DNA of 54,350 nucleotides from an uncultured Lachnospiraceae bacterium (GTDB lineage: Bacteria > Bacillota > Clostridia > Lachnospirales > Lachnospiraceae): positions 1 to 54,350 of the forward strand of contig CAMUAR010000020.1 in the NCBI GenBank assembly GCA_947086895.1, given 5' to 3'. The notes under the pieces were generated by a model. It worked only from the letters and a program-made list of their open reading frames with translations. It did no database searches and was not told the DNA's origin. The position numbers were made by a program, and so were the translations under genes. This document shows positions 1-7,613 of this stretch, one piece after another (the first letter of the stretch is position 1; the number at the start of each line of letters is the position of its first letter).

Positions 1-127
1 TAAAGTACAATTTTTCTTCAAATACAATTCCTTGGAATTGTGTCTGTTTTTGAATTTCTGATATGGCACTTTCATTATTTAAAATATTTTGCCTATCAAT
101 TTGTGAAGATGTTAAATTCCTGCTCAT
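1..127 (-). CDS. Start of an unidentified gene, cut by the window edge
   Basis: An ATG at 127-125 follows a good ribosome site (AAAGGAGC), and 42 codons stay open to the window edge. The peptide begins MSRNLTSSQIDRQNILNNES. From memory this resembles the N-terminus of accessory-genome DNA-binding-like proteins that share an ILNN motif, but I cannot confirm that. It lies 48 bp downstream of the recombinase on the same strand, so the two may be co-transcribed. Base composition is AT-rich like the rest of the accessory segment. The gene is real with fair confidence; its function is unknown. Confidence 0.6.
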   Translation of the reverse strand, partial: MSRNLTSSQIDRQNILNNESAISEIQKQTQFQGIVFEEKLYF

Positions 128-175
128 ATAAAAAGCTCCTTTAGCAAATAAAAATCAAACCATAATAACCTAACC

Positions 176-1123
176 TTATAAAACGTAATCATTGATTATA
201 TTTCTTTTTGAACTATATTTCTCACTTTTCCGTTTTCTTTCATTCCCATCCTTTATCACATTACTCCTCTGTGCCTTTTCAATCTGCACCGCCTTAAAAC
301 TCTCTTTCGATATTATAGCAGGATTATTACCCGATGCCAAATAATGAACCTCGCTTTTACCAGATTTTAAAAGTTCGACATTACCTGTGTATTTTTCATT
401 ACTCAGCATAACATCAATAGTTCTCTTGCACCACTTCGCTTTTCCTGTTGGCGAAAGAATTTTTTGCTTTTCAAGTTCCTTGATGATACCTATAACACTT
501 TGTCCACCAAGATATAAATCGAATATCAATTTAACATTTTTAGCTGTTTTTTCATCAATAACTAAATGACCATCCTCATCATGTTTGTAGCCATAGCACT
601 TTCTGTCATAAAGTTTTGAAGTTCCTGCTGCCGCACGATATTTAATGCCCATTCTGATGTTTTCACTTCTTGATTCATTTTCAGCTTGTGCAATGGACTC
701 AATAATAGCTACCATCAAATCGCAGTCTGTATTTTCAGTATCCAGTTCTTCTTGTTCAAATATTATACGAACGCCAAATGTTTTAAGTTGGTTAAAAGTC
801 TCTAATATTTCAACTGTATCTCTGCCAAATCTGCTTATATTTTTCGTTATAACTATCTCCAACTTATGTGACCTGCAATCCTCCAGCATCCGATTAAACC
901 CTTTTCGTGATGAGCCTGTCTTACTTGTAGCAATATCTATATAAACATCTGACAAAAGCCATTGCGGTACAGTAGCTGTTAATCTTGTCAGATGAGATAC
1001 CTGGGCAGTCAAGCTTTGGAGCTGCTCCATGCTGTTTGTACTTACACGGCAATAAATTCCGACACGCTTTTCTCTCTTTGGAGGGTTAGAAGGAATATAA
1101 TGAACTGTTGGTTTATTTGGCAT
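176..1123 (-). CDS. Serine site-specific recombinase (large-serine type, short)
   Basis: This is a DNA recombinase that cuts and rejoins DNA through a serine. The N-terminal resolvase domain (about residues 20-165) carries the catalytic serine in GIYCRVST, the downstream arginine motif in ITKNISRFGRD, and the IIESIAQAENESRSENI helix. A Recombinase domain follows (about 175-280, with KCYGYK and NEKYTGNV). At 315 residues it is shorter than the usual 450-550 for large serine recombinases: the zinc-ribbon and coiled-coil tail are missing and the protein ends in a basic stretch. Such short forms occur in tandem recombinase modules, so this may be a normal short form or a truncation. The ATG follows AGGTGATAAAAT. 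A duplicated mini-ORF leader lies just upstream, with its stop 24 nt before the start. Confidence 0.93.
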   Translation of the reverse strand: MPNKPTVHYIPSNPPKREKRVGIYCRVSTNSMEQLQSLTAQVSHLTRLTATVPQWLLSDVYIDIATSKTGSSRKGFNRMLEDCRSHKLEIVITKNISRFGRDTVEILETFNQLKTFGVRIIFEQEELDTENTDCDLMVAIIESIAQAENESRSENIRMGIKYRAAAGTSKLYDRKCYGYKHDEDGHLVIDEKTAKNVKLIFDLYLGGQSVIGIIKELEKQKILSPTGKAKWCKRTIDVMLSNEKYTGNVELLKSGKSEVHYLASGNNPAIISKESFKAVQIEKAQRSNVIKDGNERKRKSEKYSSKRNIINDYVL

Positions 1124-1147
1124 ATTTTATCACCTATCCGTTCTTGA

Positions 1148-1199
1148 CTAATTATCATAAATTAGTTTTTTCCAGATATCATTTAGCCTATTCATCAAT
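1148..1199 (-). repeat. Leader repeat copy 1 with 15-codon mini-ORF (1148-1195)
   Basis: This is one of two imperfect direct repeats; 37 of 46 aligned bases match the copy at 2088-2133. On the minus strand it encodes MNRLNDIWKKLIYDN and a stop at 1148, 24 nt upstream of the recombinase start. The ribosome site for the mini-ORF is weak. It may be a leader peptide, a recombinase binding or crossover site, or both. Confidence 0.6.
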
Positions 1200-1220
1200 T
1201 CATCTTATCATAAGAACATT

Positions 1221-1766
1221 CTATAAATCCCATTTTACTTTTTTCATATCTACATTAAACCATGATAATAAATATTTTTCCAAATCATTTAGAAATATTG
1301 ATAATTCTGAAAAGAATCTACTATATGATTTTCCACCAAAGCAACTTTCTATCAAACCAAAGAATGGCTTGTTATCACTAAAATACTTTTCCATAATAAC
1401 TTCTGTTCCCTTATTACAAAAGTCATAGTGCATCATACAATTACGAAAATTTGATGGAAATAAATATGATCCATTTTTTATAAATTGATTTATATCTTCT
1501 GAAAAAACATTAACGCTTTGTTTTTCATTATCAAAATGCTGCTTAACTTTCTTAAGTCCACTCCATGCATAATGTGCAGATATATATTTAATTCGATTTA
1601 ACCAAAGATTATCATCACTCATTAAATTACATAGCATATTATTTACAAATCCAATACTAGACAAAATATGTAATATAATTAAATTCAACTCTTTACCTAC
1701 ATCTTTATTAAAAAATTGATGCCTTATATTAGTGTTCATATCTATGTATCCATATTTAGGCAACAT
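1221..1766 (-). CDS. Unknown protein with HEPN-like RNxxxH motif
   Basis: This 181-residue, apparently all-helical protein is not one I recognise by family. Near residue 110 it has NFRNCMMHYDF, which fits the RNxxxH signature of HEPN ribonuclease domains, common in toxins and abortive-infection proteins. The match is one short motif, so the assignment is tentative. The first ATG at 1766 has a moderate ribosome site (AAGAAGTGAG); a second ATG, ten codons in, is possible. It overlaps the preceding gene by 25 nt, which suggests translational coupling, or alternatively one frameshifted gene. AT-rich composition and the adjacent recombinase point to horizontal acquisition. Confidence 0.6.
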   Translation of the reverse strand: MLPKYGYIDMNTNIRHQFFNKDVGKELNLIILHILSSIGFVNNMLCNLMSDDNLWLNRIKYISAHYAWSGLKKVKQHFDNEKQSVNVFSEDINQFIKNGSYLFPSNFRNCMMHYDFCNKGTEVIMEKYFSDNKPFFGLIESCFGGKSYSRFFSELSIFLNDLEKYLLSWFNVDMKKVKWDL

Positions 1767-2059
1767 ATTAATCTCACTTCTTTACTTTTATTATATTTTT
1801 CAGAATAAAGTTTCAATCCATTTCTTAAATCATTAATTTGTCTATCAGTATCATTATCAATAATCCTTTCTCCAAAAAACTCCTGAGCGGAACGACAATA
1901 AAGTGCAAAATAAGGAAGTAACGAAAGCATAAATACTCCATCTTTTACTGATAATCCAAGATTTACAAGTGTTTTCCCGTCTATTTCTATCAATTGTTTT
2001 GAACGTTCTTGAAGTTTTTCTTTAAAAGACATCTTCCTTTTAACGGATATTGTATTCAT
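1742..2059 (-). CDS. Unknown 105-residue protein, partner of HEPN-like gene
   Basis: I do not recognise this small protein. It starts at an ATG with an excellent ribosome site (AAAGGAGAAAAT). Its N-terminus is lysine-rich (KRKMSFKEKLQERSKQ), followed by a hydrophobic stretch around residues 40-60 that includes FMLSLLPYFALYC, then a charged helical tail. The hydrophobic part could be a short membrane or packing segment. It precedes and overlaps the HEPN-like gene by 25 nt, so the two probably act together, possibly as toxin and antitoxin or as parts of one defence protein. No nucleotidyltransferase (MNT) antitoxin motif is present. Confidence 0.6.
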   Translation of the reverse strand: MNTISVKRKMSFKEKLQERSKQLIEIDGKTLVNLGLSVKDGVFMLSLLPYFALYCRSAQEFFGERIIDNDTDRQINDLRNGLKLYSEKYNKSKEVRLICCLNMDT

Positions 2060-2081
2060 ATTTTCTCCTTTTATTCAACGT

Positions 2082-2133
2082 CTAAACATCATTAATTAGT
2101 TTTTCCCAGATGGTGATTAGTCTATACATCAAT
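2082..2133 (-). repeat. Leader repeat copy 2 with 15-codon mini-ORF (2082-2129)
   Basis: This is the second copy of the repeat at 1148-1199. The minus strand encodes MYRLITIWEKLINDV and a stop 22 nt upstream of the 105-residue gene. Shared residues with copy 1 are M-RL, IW-KLI and D, and the spacing to the next gene is nearly identical (22 versus 24 nt). A TATAAT hexamer lies upstream at 2156-2151, but no well-spaced -35 box accompanies it. Confidence 0.6.
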
Positions 2134-2294
2134 CCTGTCTACACAACCCTATTATATATCCATTTTGTCAACTCAACTATGTCATTTGATATGTTTCATA
2201 AGCCTTAATTTCAGAGATTTTGACAGGATTGAAAACGCCGTAAAATCGCACTTAAATGCCACAAATCCCTAGAAATCAAAGCCTTTTCACATAC

Positions 2295-3821
2295 CTACTT
2301 TTCAACCCTTAACATCAAAACCACACACTCCACATGTCCCCCCATCCCAAACTGGTCCACTCCTCTTCCTTTTACAAATTCAAATCCATTTTCCCTTAAA
2401 TACTTTACATCGCGTGCGAGTGTTGCCGGATCACAGGATACATAGACCACTCTATTTGGCTGCATTTTCACAATGGTCGCTAACAATCCTTCGTCGCATC
2501 CTTTGCGCGGCGGATCAACGACAATTACATCGGCTCGCATCGCGCCGCCGCTTTTTTCATATTGCTGCGGCAATATTTCTTCGGCGGCTCCTGCAAAAAA
2601 TTCTGCATTGGTAATTTTGTTTAATTCTGCGTTTTTACGTGCGTCATCAATCGCCTGCGGCACAATTTCCACACCGTAAACTTGTTTTGCTTTCTGGGCT
2701 AAAAACAATGAGATTGTCCCAATACCGCAATATAAATCCCAGACAATCTCTCCGCCTTTTAAATCTGCGTAAACAAGCGCCTGCTCGTAGAGAAGACGTG
2801 TCTGCACTGGATTTACCTGATAAAAAGAAAGCGGCGAAATCTGGTATTTTATTGAACCGATAAAGTCTGTAATATAAGTTTCCCCATACAAAGGCACAAC
2901 TTTTTTTCCAAGAATTACATTTGTTTTTTCTGTGTTAATATTTAGACATAAACTAGTAAGTTTATATTGTATGTTATCTATATTAATTGATTCTTTTTTT
3001 AAGTTATTGTCAATTAAATTTTGTTCTTTTTCCTCTCTGTTTTTTCTCCAATCACTGTTTTTCTTCCAATGTTTTTTCTCTTTGCGATTCCATTCTTCTA
3101 CTGCATAAATCAATTTTTCTTTTAATAGTTCGGATTTTGGCAGGCTTGTCCCATTGATTACCATACACACCATAATTTCGCCGGTCACAAATCCAACCCG
3201 CGTTAAAATATGGCGCACTAATCCAGTATGCTGTATTTCATTGTACGGTTCGATTCTGCATTCATCCAAATATTCGCGCACCGCGGCGATCAGCGCTTCA
3301 TTGACTCGCGCCTGAATACAGCAATGTGTTGAATCGATAATGGTATGCGTGCGCCCGGCATAAAAACCGATTGCTGTTTTTCCATCTTTTCCTTTTCCAA
3401 CTGGAAATTGTGCTTTATTGCGGTAATAATAAGGTTCTTCCATTCCGATGATTGGCTCTAATTTTGGATTTGTAATGCCGCCGATACGCTGTAAACAATC
3501 TTCTATTTTTTGCTGCTTATATTCCAGTTGTTTTTCGTAGGAAAGATGCTGTAATTGACAACCGCCGCACGGTTTTGCAACAGGACAGCGCGGCACAACA
3601 CGGTCAGGTGATGAAGTTAATATTTGTTCTATACGGGCATATCCGTAATTCTTTTTTATCTTTAATACCCGCGCCTGAATTTTGTCGCCTGGCACAGCAC
3701 CTTTCACAAAGAAAGCAAATCCTTCCAAATGACCGATTCCTTCGCCTTCATTGCCAAGTGCATCTATGGATAATTCAAACAAATCGTTCTTTTTTAATCT
3801 ACAGTTTCCAAGCTCTTCCAT
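2295..3821 (-). CDS. rlmD: 23S rRNA uracil-5-methyltransferase (RlmD/RumA family)
   Basis: The enzyme transfers a methyl group from S-adenosylmethionine to C5 of a uridine in 23S rRNA. An N-terminal TRAM RNA-binding domain (about residues 10-68) is followed by the iron-sulfur cysteines in CPVAKPCGGCQLQHL. The methyltransferase core has the SAM loop in VWDLYCGIGTISLF, the DPPRKG motif, and the catalytic cysteine in VVYVSCDPATLARD. At 508 residues it is slightly long because of a charged low-complexity insert (about residues 240-290, rich in Lys, Glu, Asn and Trp). The ATG follows GGAGGTTTGG. In Firmicutes one enzyme of this family can modify two sites, so the exact target is inferred. Confidence 0.93.
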   Translation of the reverse strand: MEELGNCRLKKNDLFELSIDALGNEGEGIGHLEGFAFFVKGAVPGDKIQARVLKIKKNYGYARIEQILTSSPDRVVPRCPVAKPCGGCQLQHLSYEKQLEYKQQKIEDCLQRIGGITNPKLEPIIGMEEPYYYRNKAQFPVGKGKDGKTAIGFYAGRTHTIIDSTHCCIQARVNEALIAAVREYLDECRIEPYNEIQHTGLVRHILTRVGFVTGEIMVCMVINGTSLPKSELLKEKLIYAVEEWNRKEKKHWKKNSDWRKNREEKEQNLIDNNLKKESINIDNIQYKLTSLCLNINTEKTNVILGKKVVPLYGETYITDFIGSIKYQISPLSFYQVNPVQTRLLYEQALVYADLKGGEIVWDLYCGIGTISLFLAQKAKQVYGVEIVPQAIDDARKNAELNKITNAEFFAGAAEEILPQQYEKSGGAMRADVIVVDPPRKGCDEGLLATIVKMQPNRVVYVSCDPATLARDVKYLRENGFEFVKGRGVDQFGMGGHVECVVLMLRVEK

Positions 3822-4167
3822 CCAAACCTCCGCTTTTTTATAATTCAGATCATTATAAATTTTTAAATCAACATATATAGTAGACTTTTTGATACTTATT
3901 TTTCTTTTCTTAAAATATGAATCATTATAATTTACATGAGTTTATAAATTTTTGATTTTGACTATTTTTCAAAGATATTATAGAATAACGATACCATTTT
4001 CGCATGTTAATCCTGAAAAAACAAATATTAAGAATTATTACATTATGATCTCTTCAAAAATTCATATAAGAAAAGATTTTTTCCATAAAATTCTCTAGCT
4101 CTTTGAGTGATAACAACATAGATTTTTTGTTTGAACTTTGTTTAAATTATCACAAATCTTTAAGCAA
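3822..4167. other. AT-rich intergenic stretch
   Basis: No convincing reading frame, RNA or hairpin is visible between the rlmD start and the small inverted-repeat element. It presumably holds the rlmD promoter, which I could not place with confidence. Confidence 0.4.
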
Positions 4168-4344
4168 CTAGGACATGTCTGAAAATTAAAAATTGTATAA
4201 AATCAAAGGAAAAAATCCATGAAACAAAAAGAAAACGAATTGGATTTCCCTCCAAACAAAGAAAAAATATTCCTGAGTTTTCTTTATTTTTTCTCCTGTT
4301 TTGACAAGTTGACAAATTGATTGAAATTTTCAGACACACCCTAG
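4168..4344. mobile_element. Small inverted-repeat element (MITE-like), 177 bp
   Basis: CTAG occurs at both ends, next to terminal inverted repeats: left CTAGGACATGTCTGAAAATT, right (reverse complement) CTAGGGTGTGTCTGAAAATT, 17 of 20 matching. The interior is AT-rich and has no coding frame. This is the form of a miniature transposable element mobilised in trans. The same GGGYGTGTCTGAAAA end sequence recurs in two short hairpins at 21892-21936 and 23178-23221. Confidence 0.65.
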
Positions 4345-4351
4345 AATTTTT

Positions 4352-4597
4352 TCAGATTAATCCCAACTCTTCTTTCAGCATCCTGAATCTATCTTTTTCA
4401 TGTTCTGCTACAGGAGCAAATGGATGATACAAACAATGTTGCAGCACATCTGCATCTTTGAGTATTTCATCAAATATAGTGTCTATATTAGCCTTATCAC
4501 TATGATTATAAATTGCTTGAGATATTTTATCTATTTCATCGGCGCAGCTCTGCAGCATCTCATCTACATACGCTTGAACCATTTTAATCCTGTCCAT
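4352..4597 (-). pseudogene. Remnant of an HD-domain phosphohydrolase
   Basis: The frame encodes 81 residues from an ATG at 4597 with a GGAGGTC ribosome site; a longer start at 4612 would place the first codon inside that ribosome site. The C-terminal half, with NHSDK, ILKDADVLQHCLY and the EHEKDRF region, looks like the end of a roughly 200-residue HD hydrolase family. The N-terminal stretch MDRIKMVQAYVDEMLQ looks like the start of the same family. The central part carrying the main HD metal ligands is absent, so I infer an internal in-frame deletion. It cannot keep the normal catalytic site, though it could still be translated. Confidence 0.55.
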
Positions 4598-4677
4598 AGA
4601 ACAGACCTCCAAAAAATGAAAACCTCCAAAGCTTACAATTCAATGTTTATATGAAAAAATAATATTATATAAATCTC

Positions 4678-4716
4678 GGCGCACAGGTTTGCTGATAAAA
4701 TACAGTTCTGTGCGCC
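4678..4716 (-). terminator. Hairpin downstream of yhaM
   Basis: A perfect 9-bp stem (GGCGCACAG with CTGTGCGCC) lies 66 bp past the yhaM stop. The U-rich tract on the minus strand is weak and interrupted, so this is a possible rather than certain terminator. Confidence 0.45.
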
Positions 4717-4781
4717 TGTTATCTGCTGTTGATCCGTGTATCTGCTTTTGCTTATGAGACACTTTAGATAATATTCACTTT

Positions 4782-5720
4782 CTACATTGTTCTTTTTAAA
4801 TTTGATTCAAACAATCTCTGATATCCAATCCACTCTAATTTTTCGTCTGCACCTGCAAATAATTCTTTGATTGTTTCAAGTTTTGCATCTGCATTGTCGG
4901 CAAGGCTTAATGCCAGTGCTTCTGCAATCGCTGGTTTTTTGGGTGAGCCATATTCCAGTTCCCCGTGGTGCGCAAGAATACAGTGTATCAGTTCCGATTC
5001 AAGTTTTTTTGGAAATCCTTCAATCGCGCGGCACCGCTCACTGACCATGGACGCGCCTATGTAGATATGACCGAGCAAATTGCCCTCGTCGGTGTAGTCG
5101 TTTTTTGGAAATGGTGATATCTCGTCCAATTTTCCGATATCATGAAAGATTGCAGCAGTAAGTAAAAGGTCTTTATTTAAAATTTGATAACTGTCCGCAA
5201 GGAACGCACAAAATTTTGCCACGCTTACAGTATGTTCCAACAGTCCGCCGATAAATCCATGATGTACCGCTTTGGCTGCGGAATGTTTTTTGAATTTTGC
5301 AGCCAGCTCTTTATCCTTTAAGAAACAACCAGAAAGCAGTTCATGAAGATGCGGTTCTTTGACCATAGCGATATATTCAGAAAGTTCCTGATACATTTCT
5401 TCAATATCACGCTGTGTAATCGGCATATAATTTGATGGGTCATACTCGCCTTCCTGACATTTGCGCACGCGCTTGACGTTCATCTGTAATGCGCCCTGAA
5501 AACTGGTCACCTGCCCGTCAATACAGATATAGTCCATTGATTCAAAATGCTCGATTCCTGCGCCCAGCTCCCATACTTTTGCGTCAAAAGTTCCGGTTTT
5601 ATCTTGGAGTGTAATCGAGTAATAGCTTTTTCCTGCCTTTGTCTTTAACTGCTGCAGCTGCTTGCACAAATAAATTTCTTTTATTATTTCTCCCTCACGA
5701 AGTTCCGCTAAATACCTCAT
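4782..5720 (-). CDS. yhaM: 3'-5' exoribonuclease YhaM family
   Basis: This family degrades RNA and single-stranded DNA from the 3' end. The N-terminal OB-fold nucleic-acid-binding domain (about residues 10-90, with YYSITLQDKTGTFDAKVW) is followed by an HD metal-dependent domain with GLLEHTVSVAK and AAIFHDIGK, and further ligand histidines in GHIYIG and LAHHGELEYG. At 312 residues the length matches the family. The ATG at 5720 is preceded by GGAG at a somewhat long distance. The next gene upstream is the HtrA-like gene, separated by a 229-bp gap that contains a large nested inverted repeat, so the two are probably transcribed separately. Confidence 0.92.
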   Translation of the reverse strand: MRYLAELREGEIIKEIYLCKQLQQLKTKAGKSYYSITLQDKTGTFDAKVWELGAGIEHFESMDYICIDGQVTSFQGALQMNVKRVRKCQEGEYDPSNYMPITQRDIEEMYQELSEYIAMVKEPHLHELLSGCFLKDKELAAKFKKHSAAKAVHHGFIGGLLEHTVSVAKFCAFLADSYQILNKDLLLTAAIFHDIGKLDEISPFPKNDYTDEGNLLGHIYIGASMVSERCRAIEGFPKKLESELIHCILAHHGELEYGSPKKPAIAEALALSLADNADAKLETIKELFAGADEKLEWIGYQRLFESNLKRTM

Positions 5721-5766
5721 ACCATCCCAATCTCCATTCTAAATGTTTTTGTTTTTCAGACTGCTC

Positions 5767-5892
5767 AAAGCAAAACCTTGCTGCGCTGCGGTTTTTCAGT
5801 CGCGGAGCGCGCTCACAAGTCAATATTTTAAATTGCTAGAAACAAAAAACATGTTTCCGCAGTTTAAAATATTGACTGATTCGTTTTGCTTT
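5767..5892. repeat. Nested inverted-repeat element
   Basis: Three concentric inverted repeats: AAAGCAAAAC with GTTTTGCTTT (10 bp, outermost), GTCAATATTTTAAA with TTTAAAATATTGAC (14 bp, 5819-5832 and 5863-5876), and GAAACA with TGTTTC (innermost). The left side carries a further 42-nt insert with CTTG/CAAG and GCGC/GCGC pairing. It fills the gap between the HtrA-like gene and yhaM and may act as terminator or leader structure, or be a small mobile element. Confidence 0.6.
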
Positions 5893-5949
5893 TCGCAGAT
5901 ATTATACCATATTTTCCCACAAGTTACAGTATATCCTTATAAATCTCTT

Positions 5950-7287
5950 TTATTTTCCTGCCAGCACGACTTTTAGTTCAACTAATTTTGGTCCTAAACG
6001 TCCTGTTCTTTGTATGGTAACATTCAGTTCTTCCCCAATGTTGTGGGTGCTTAGCAACCGATGAAATCCACTGTAAGAATAAACGTTTGTTCCATTTACT
6101 TTCAGCAAAATATCGCCGGTTTTTATTCCAGCCTCGGACGCTGGGGAATCTGCAAGAACATCCGTAATATAGATACCATTGCTAAGGCTTGCTTCCTGCA
6201 AGGATGCAAGCGGAATGTCCTCGCCACGAATACCGAAGTATATTCGTTTTTCCTTTGAGATCAGCTGTTCTAAAATTCCTTTTAATTTTGTATTGCCTAT
6301 CGCGGTGCAGAGCGATTGATTTAAGTTTTCTTTTAGCGTTCTTGTGATAATCCCGATCACTTCCCCGGATAGATTAACAATCACGCCATCGCCGCTTGCG
6401 CTGTCTGTCGTGTTTGTATTAAAAAGGTCTACGCTGTTGTCTGTAATATAATAGACACTGCCGCGGCTTGTCACCATGCCAAGTTCAAATGAGCCAATAT
6501 AGCCGTTTGGACTGCCAAGCACCAAAATCGGAGTACCGACGCGCGGCAGCGATGAATCGCCAATCACTGCTTCCTGCAGCAAGTCAAAGTGCTGCGGGGA
6601 TACTCCTGTTAAGTCTACTTGTATTACTGCAAGATTGCAGTCGGTATCATAATTCCAAAGGTTTGCTGTACATTGCCTATCTCCGATGTTTACAATAATT
6701 TCGCTTGCAGATTGAATTCTGTCAAGACTGACAAGTACAAGCAGATATACTTTTGTTTTTTTCAGGATAATACCCGGCGTCTGGCTTTTCATCTCGTATG
6801 TATTATCCAGCCAGTCGACGCCGTTCTCAACAGCTTCCACAGTCACAATCGATTTTTTCACTTTCGTTTCTATCTGCTGCAGTGCCGAAAATACCGCGGC
6901 GTAGTCCGAAAGCACCCGCTCTGCCCTCTCCTGATCTGTTTCCTTATACATTGTCGGAGTCGGCGGTTCTGGAGTTACAATATCGATAATATCGGGCGTT
7001 GGGGTTGGACTATTGCTCGGCGCAAGCGTCGGAGTTGGACTTGGTGTATTGATTGGAGTTGGTGTTACATTTGGAGTTGGGCTTGGCTCAGCTATGCCAA
7101 GAAAACGTTTTAGTGGATCGTCGGCACACAAAAATACAAGCCTTGCCACAATGCCAAAAAGAATTGCAAGAAAAATGGTAAAGGCACTTATAAAAAGCAT
7201 TTTTTTCAACCGGTTTTTCTTCCGGGAAACAACCTTTTCGCGGATAAACTGATAGTCCGAATTATTTGCTTGATTCTTGTTTTCCAT
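5950..7287 (-). CDS. HtrA/DegP-like PDZ protein, probably inactive protease
   Basis: The 445-residue protein has one N-terminal membrane segment (about 29-50) and a long Pro/Thr linker of repeated TPTP and SPTP units (about 68-112). A trypsin-like domain follows (about 140-330), then a PDZ domain (about 345-435, with GIYITDVLADSPASEAGIKTG). The protease fold is recognisable from YDTDCNLAVIQ and NLSGEVIGI. The usual catalytic histidine region (TNxHVV) is replaced by LVLVSLDRI, and the GNSGGP serine motif by DSASGDGV. I therefore infer a surface-anchored sensor or chaperone rather than an active protease. It lies downstream of the two-component system and may belong to its regulon. The ATG follows GGAGGG. 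Confidence 0.85.
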   Translation of the reverse strand: MENKNQANNSDYQFIREKVVSRKKNRLKKMLFISAFTIFLAILFGIVARLVFLCADDPLKRFLGIAEPSPTPNVTPTPINTPSPTPTLAPSNSPTPTPDIIDIVTPEPPTPTMYKETDQERAERVLSDYAAVFSALQQIETKVKKSIVTVEAVENGVDWLDNTYEMKSQTPGIILKKTKVYLLVLVSLDRIQSASEIIVNIGDRQCTANLWNYDTDCNLAVIQVDLTGVSPQHFDLLQEAVIGDSSLPRVGTPILVLGSPNGYIGSFELGMVTSRGSVYYITDNSVDLFNTNTTDSASGDGVIVNLSGEVIGIITRTLKENLNQSLCTAIGNTKLKGILEQLISKEKRIYFGIRGEDIPLASLQEASLSNGIYITDVLADSPASEAGIKTGDILLKVNGTNVYSYSGFHRLLSTHNIGEELNVTIQRTGRLGPKLVELKVVLAGK

Positions 7288-7613
7288 TCAGGGCATTCCC
7301 TCCCATTTGTAAACCTTGCGTTCCCGTTAGGAACTGCGAATCATCCATTATGTAGTTCTTTGTTCTTGTTCCGATTTTTTTGATAATACTGAAATATCTT
7401 ACAACATACTCCGCCATTCACGTTCCCAAAAAAAGCGGAGTCTTCCTGTTACTATTTGTTAAAAACTATTGTAACAGGCACTTATGAACGAATCATGACA
7501 AATTCGTTAAAAGATGGGTCAAAAACACGCCATAAGATATCTAAAAACATATTTTCGTTATATAAATTATCAGGAAAGAAAACTTTCCGAACTACAATCT
7601 TATCAGCATTTCG
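7288..7613. other. Intergenic region with two inverted repeats
   Basis: The gap between the kinase and the HtrA-like gene holds two stems: CCTGTTAC with GTAACAGG (7445-7478), and GCGGAGT with ACTCCGC nearby. Neither has a clear U-run on the minus strand. They may be an operator or a processing structure for the HtrA-like gene. No gene is visible. Confidence 0.4.

Noticed and set aside
1742..1766. Frameshift joining the 105- and 181-residue genes into one protein
   Set aside because: The overlap with a plausible ribosome site is equally well explained by coupling; no family alignment supports fusion.
6619..7113. 164-residue plus-strand frame opposite the HtrA-like gene
   Set aside because: A shadow of the Pro/Thr repeat coding; no ribosome site.
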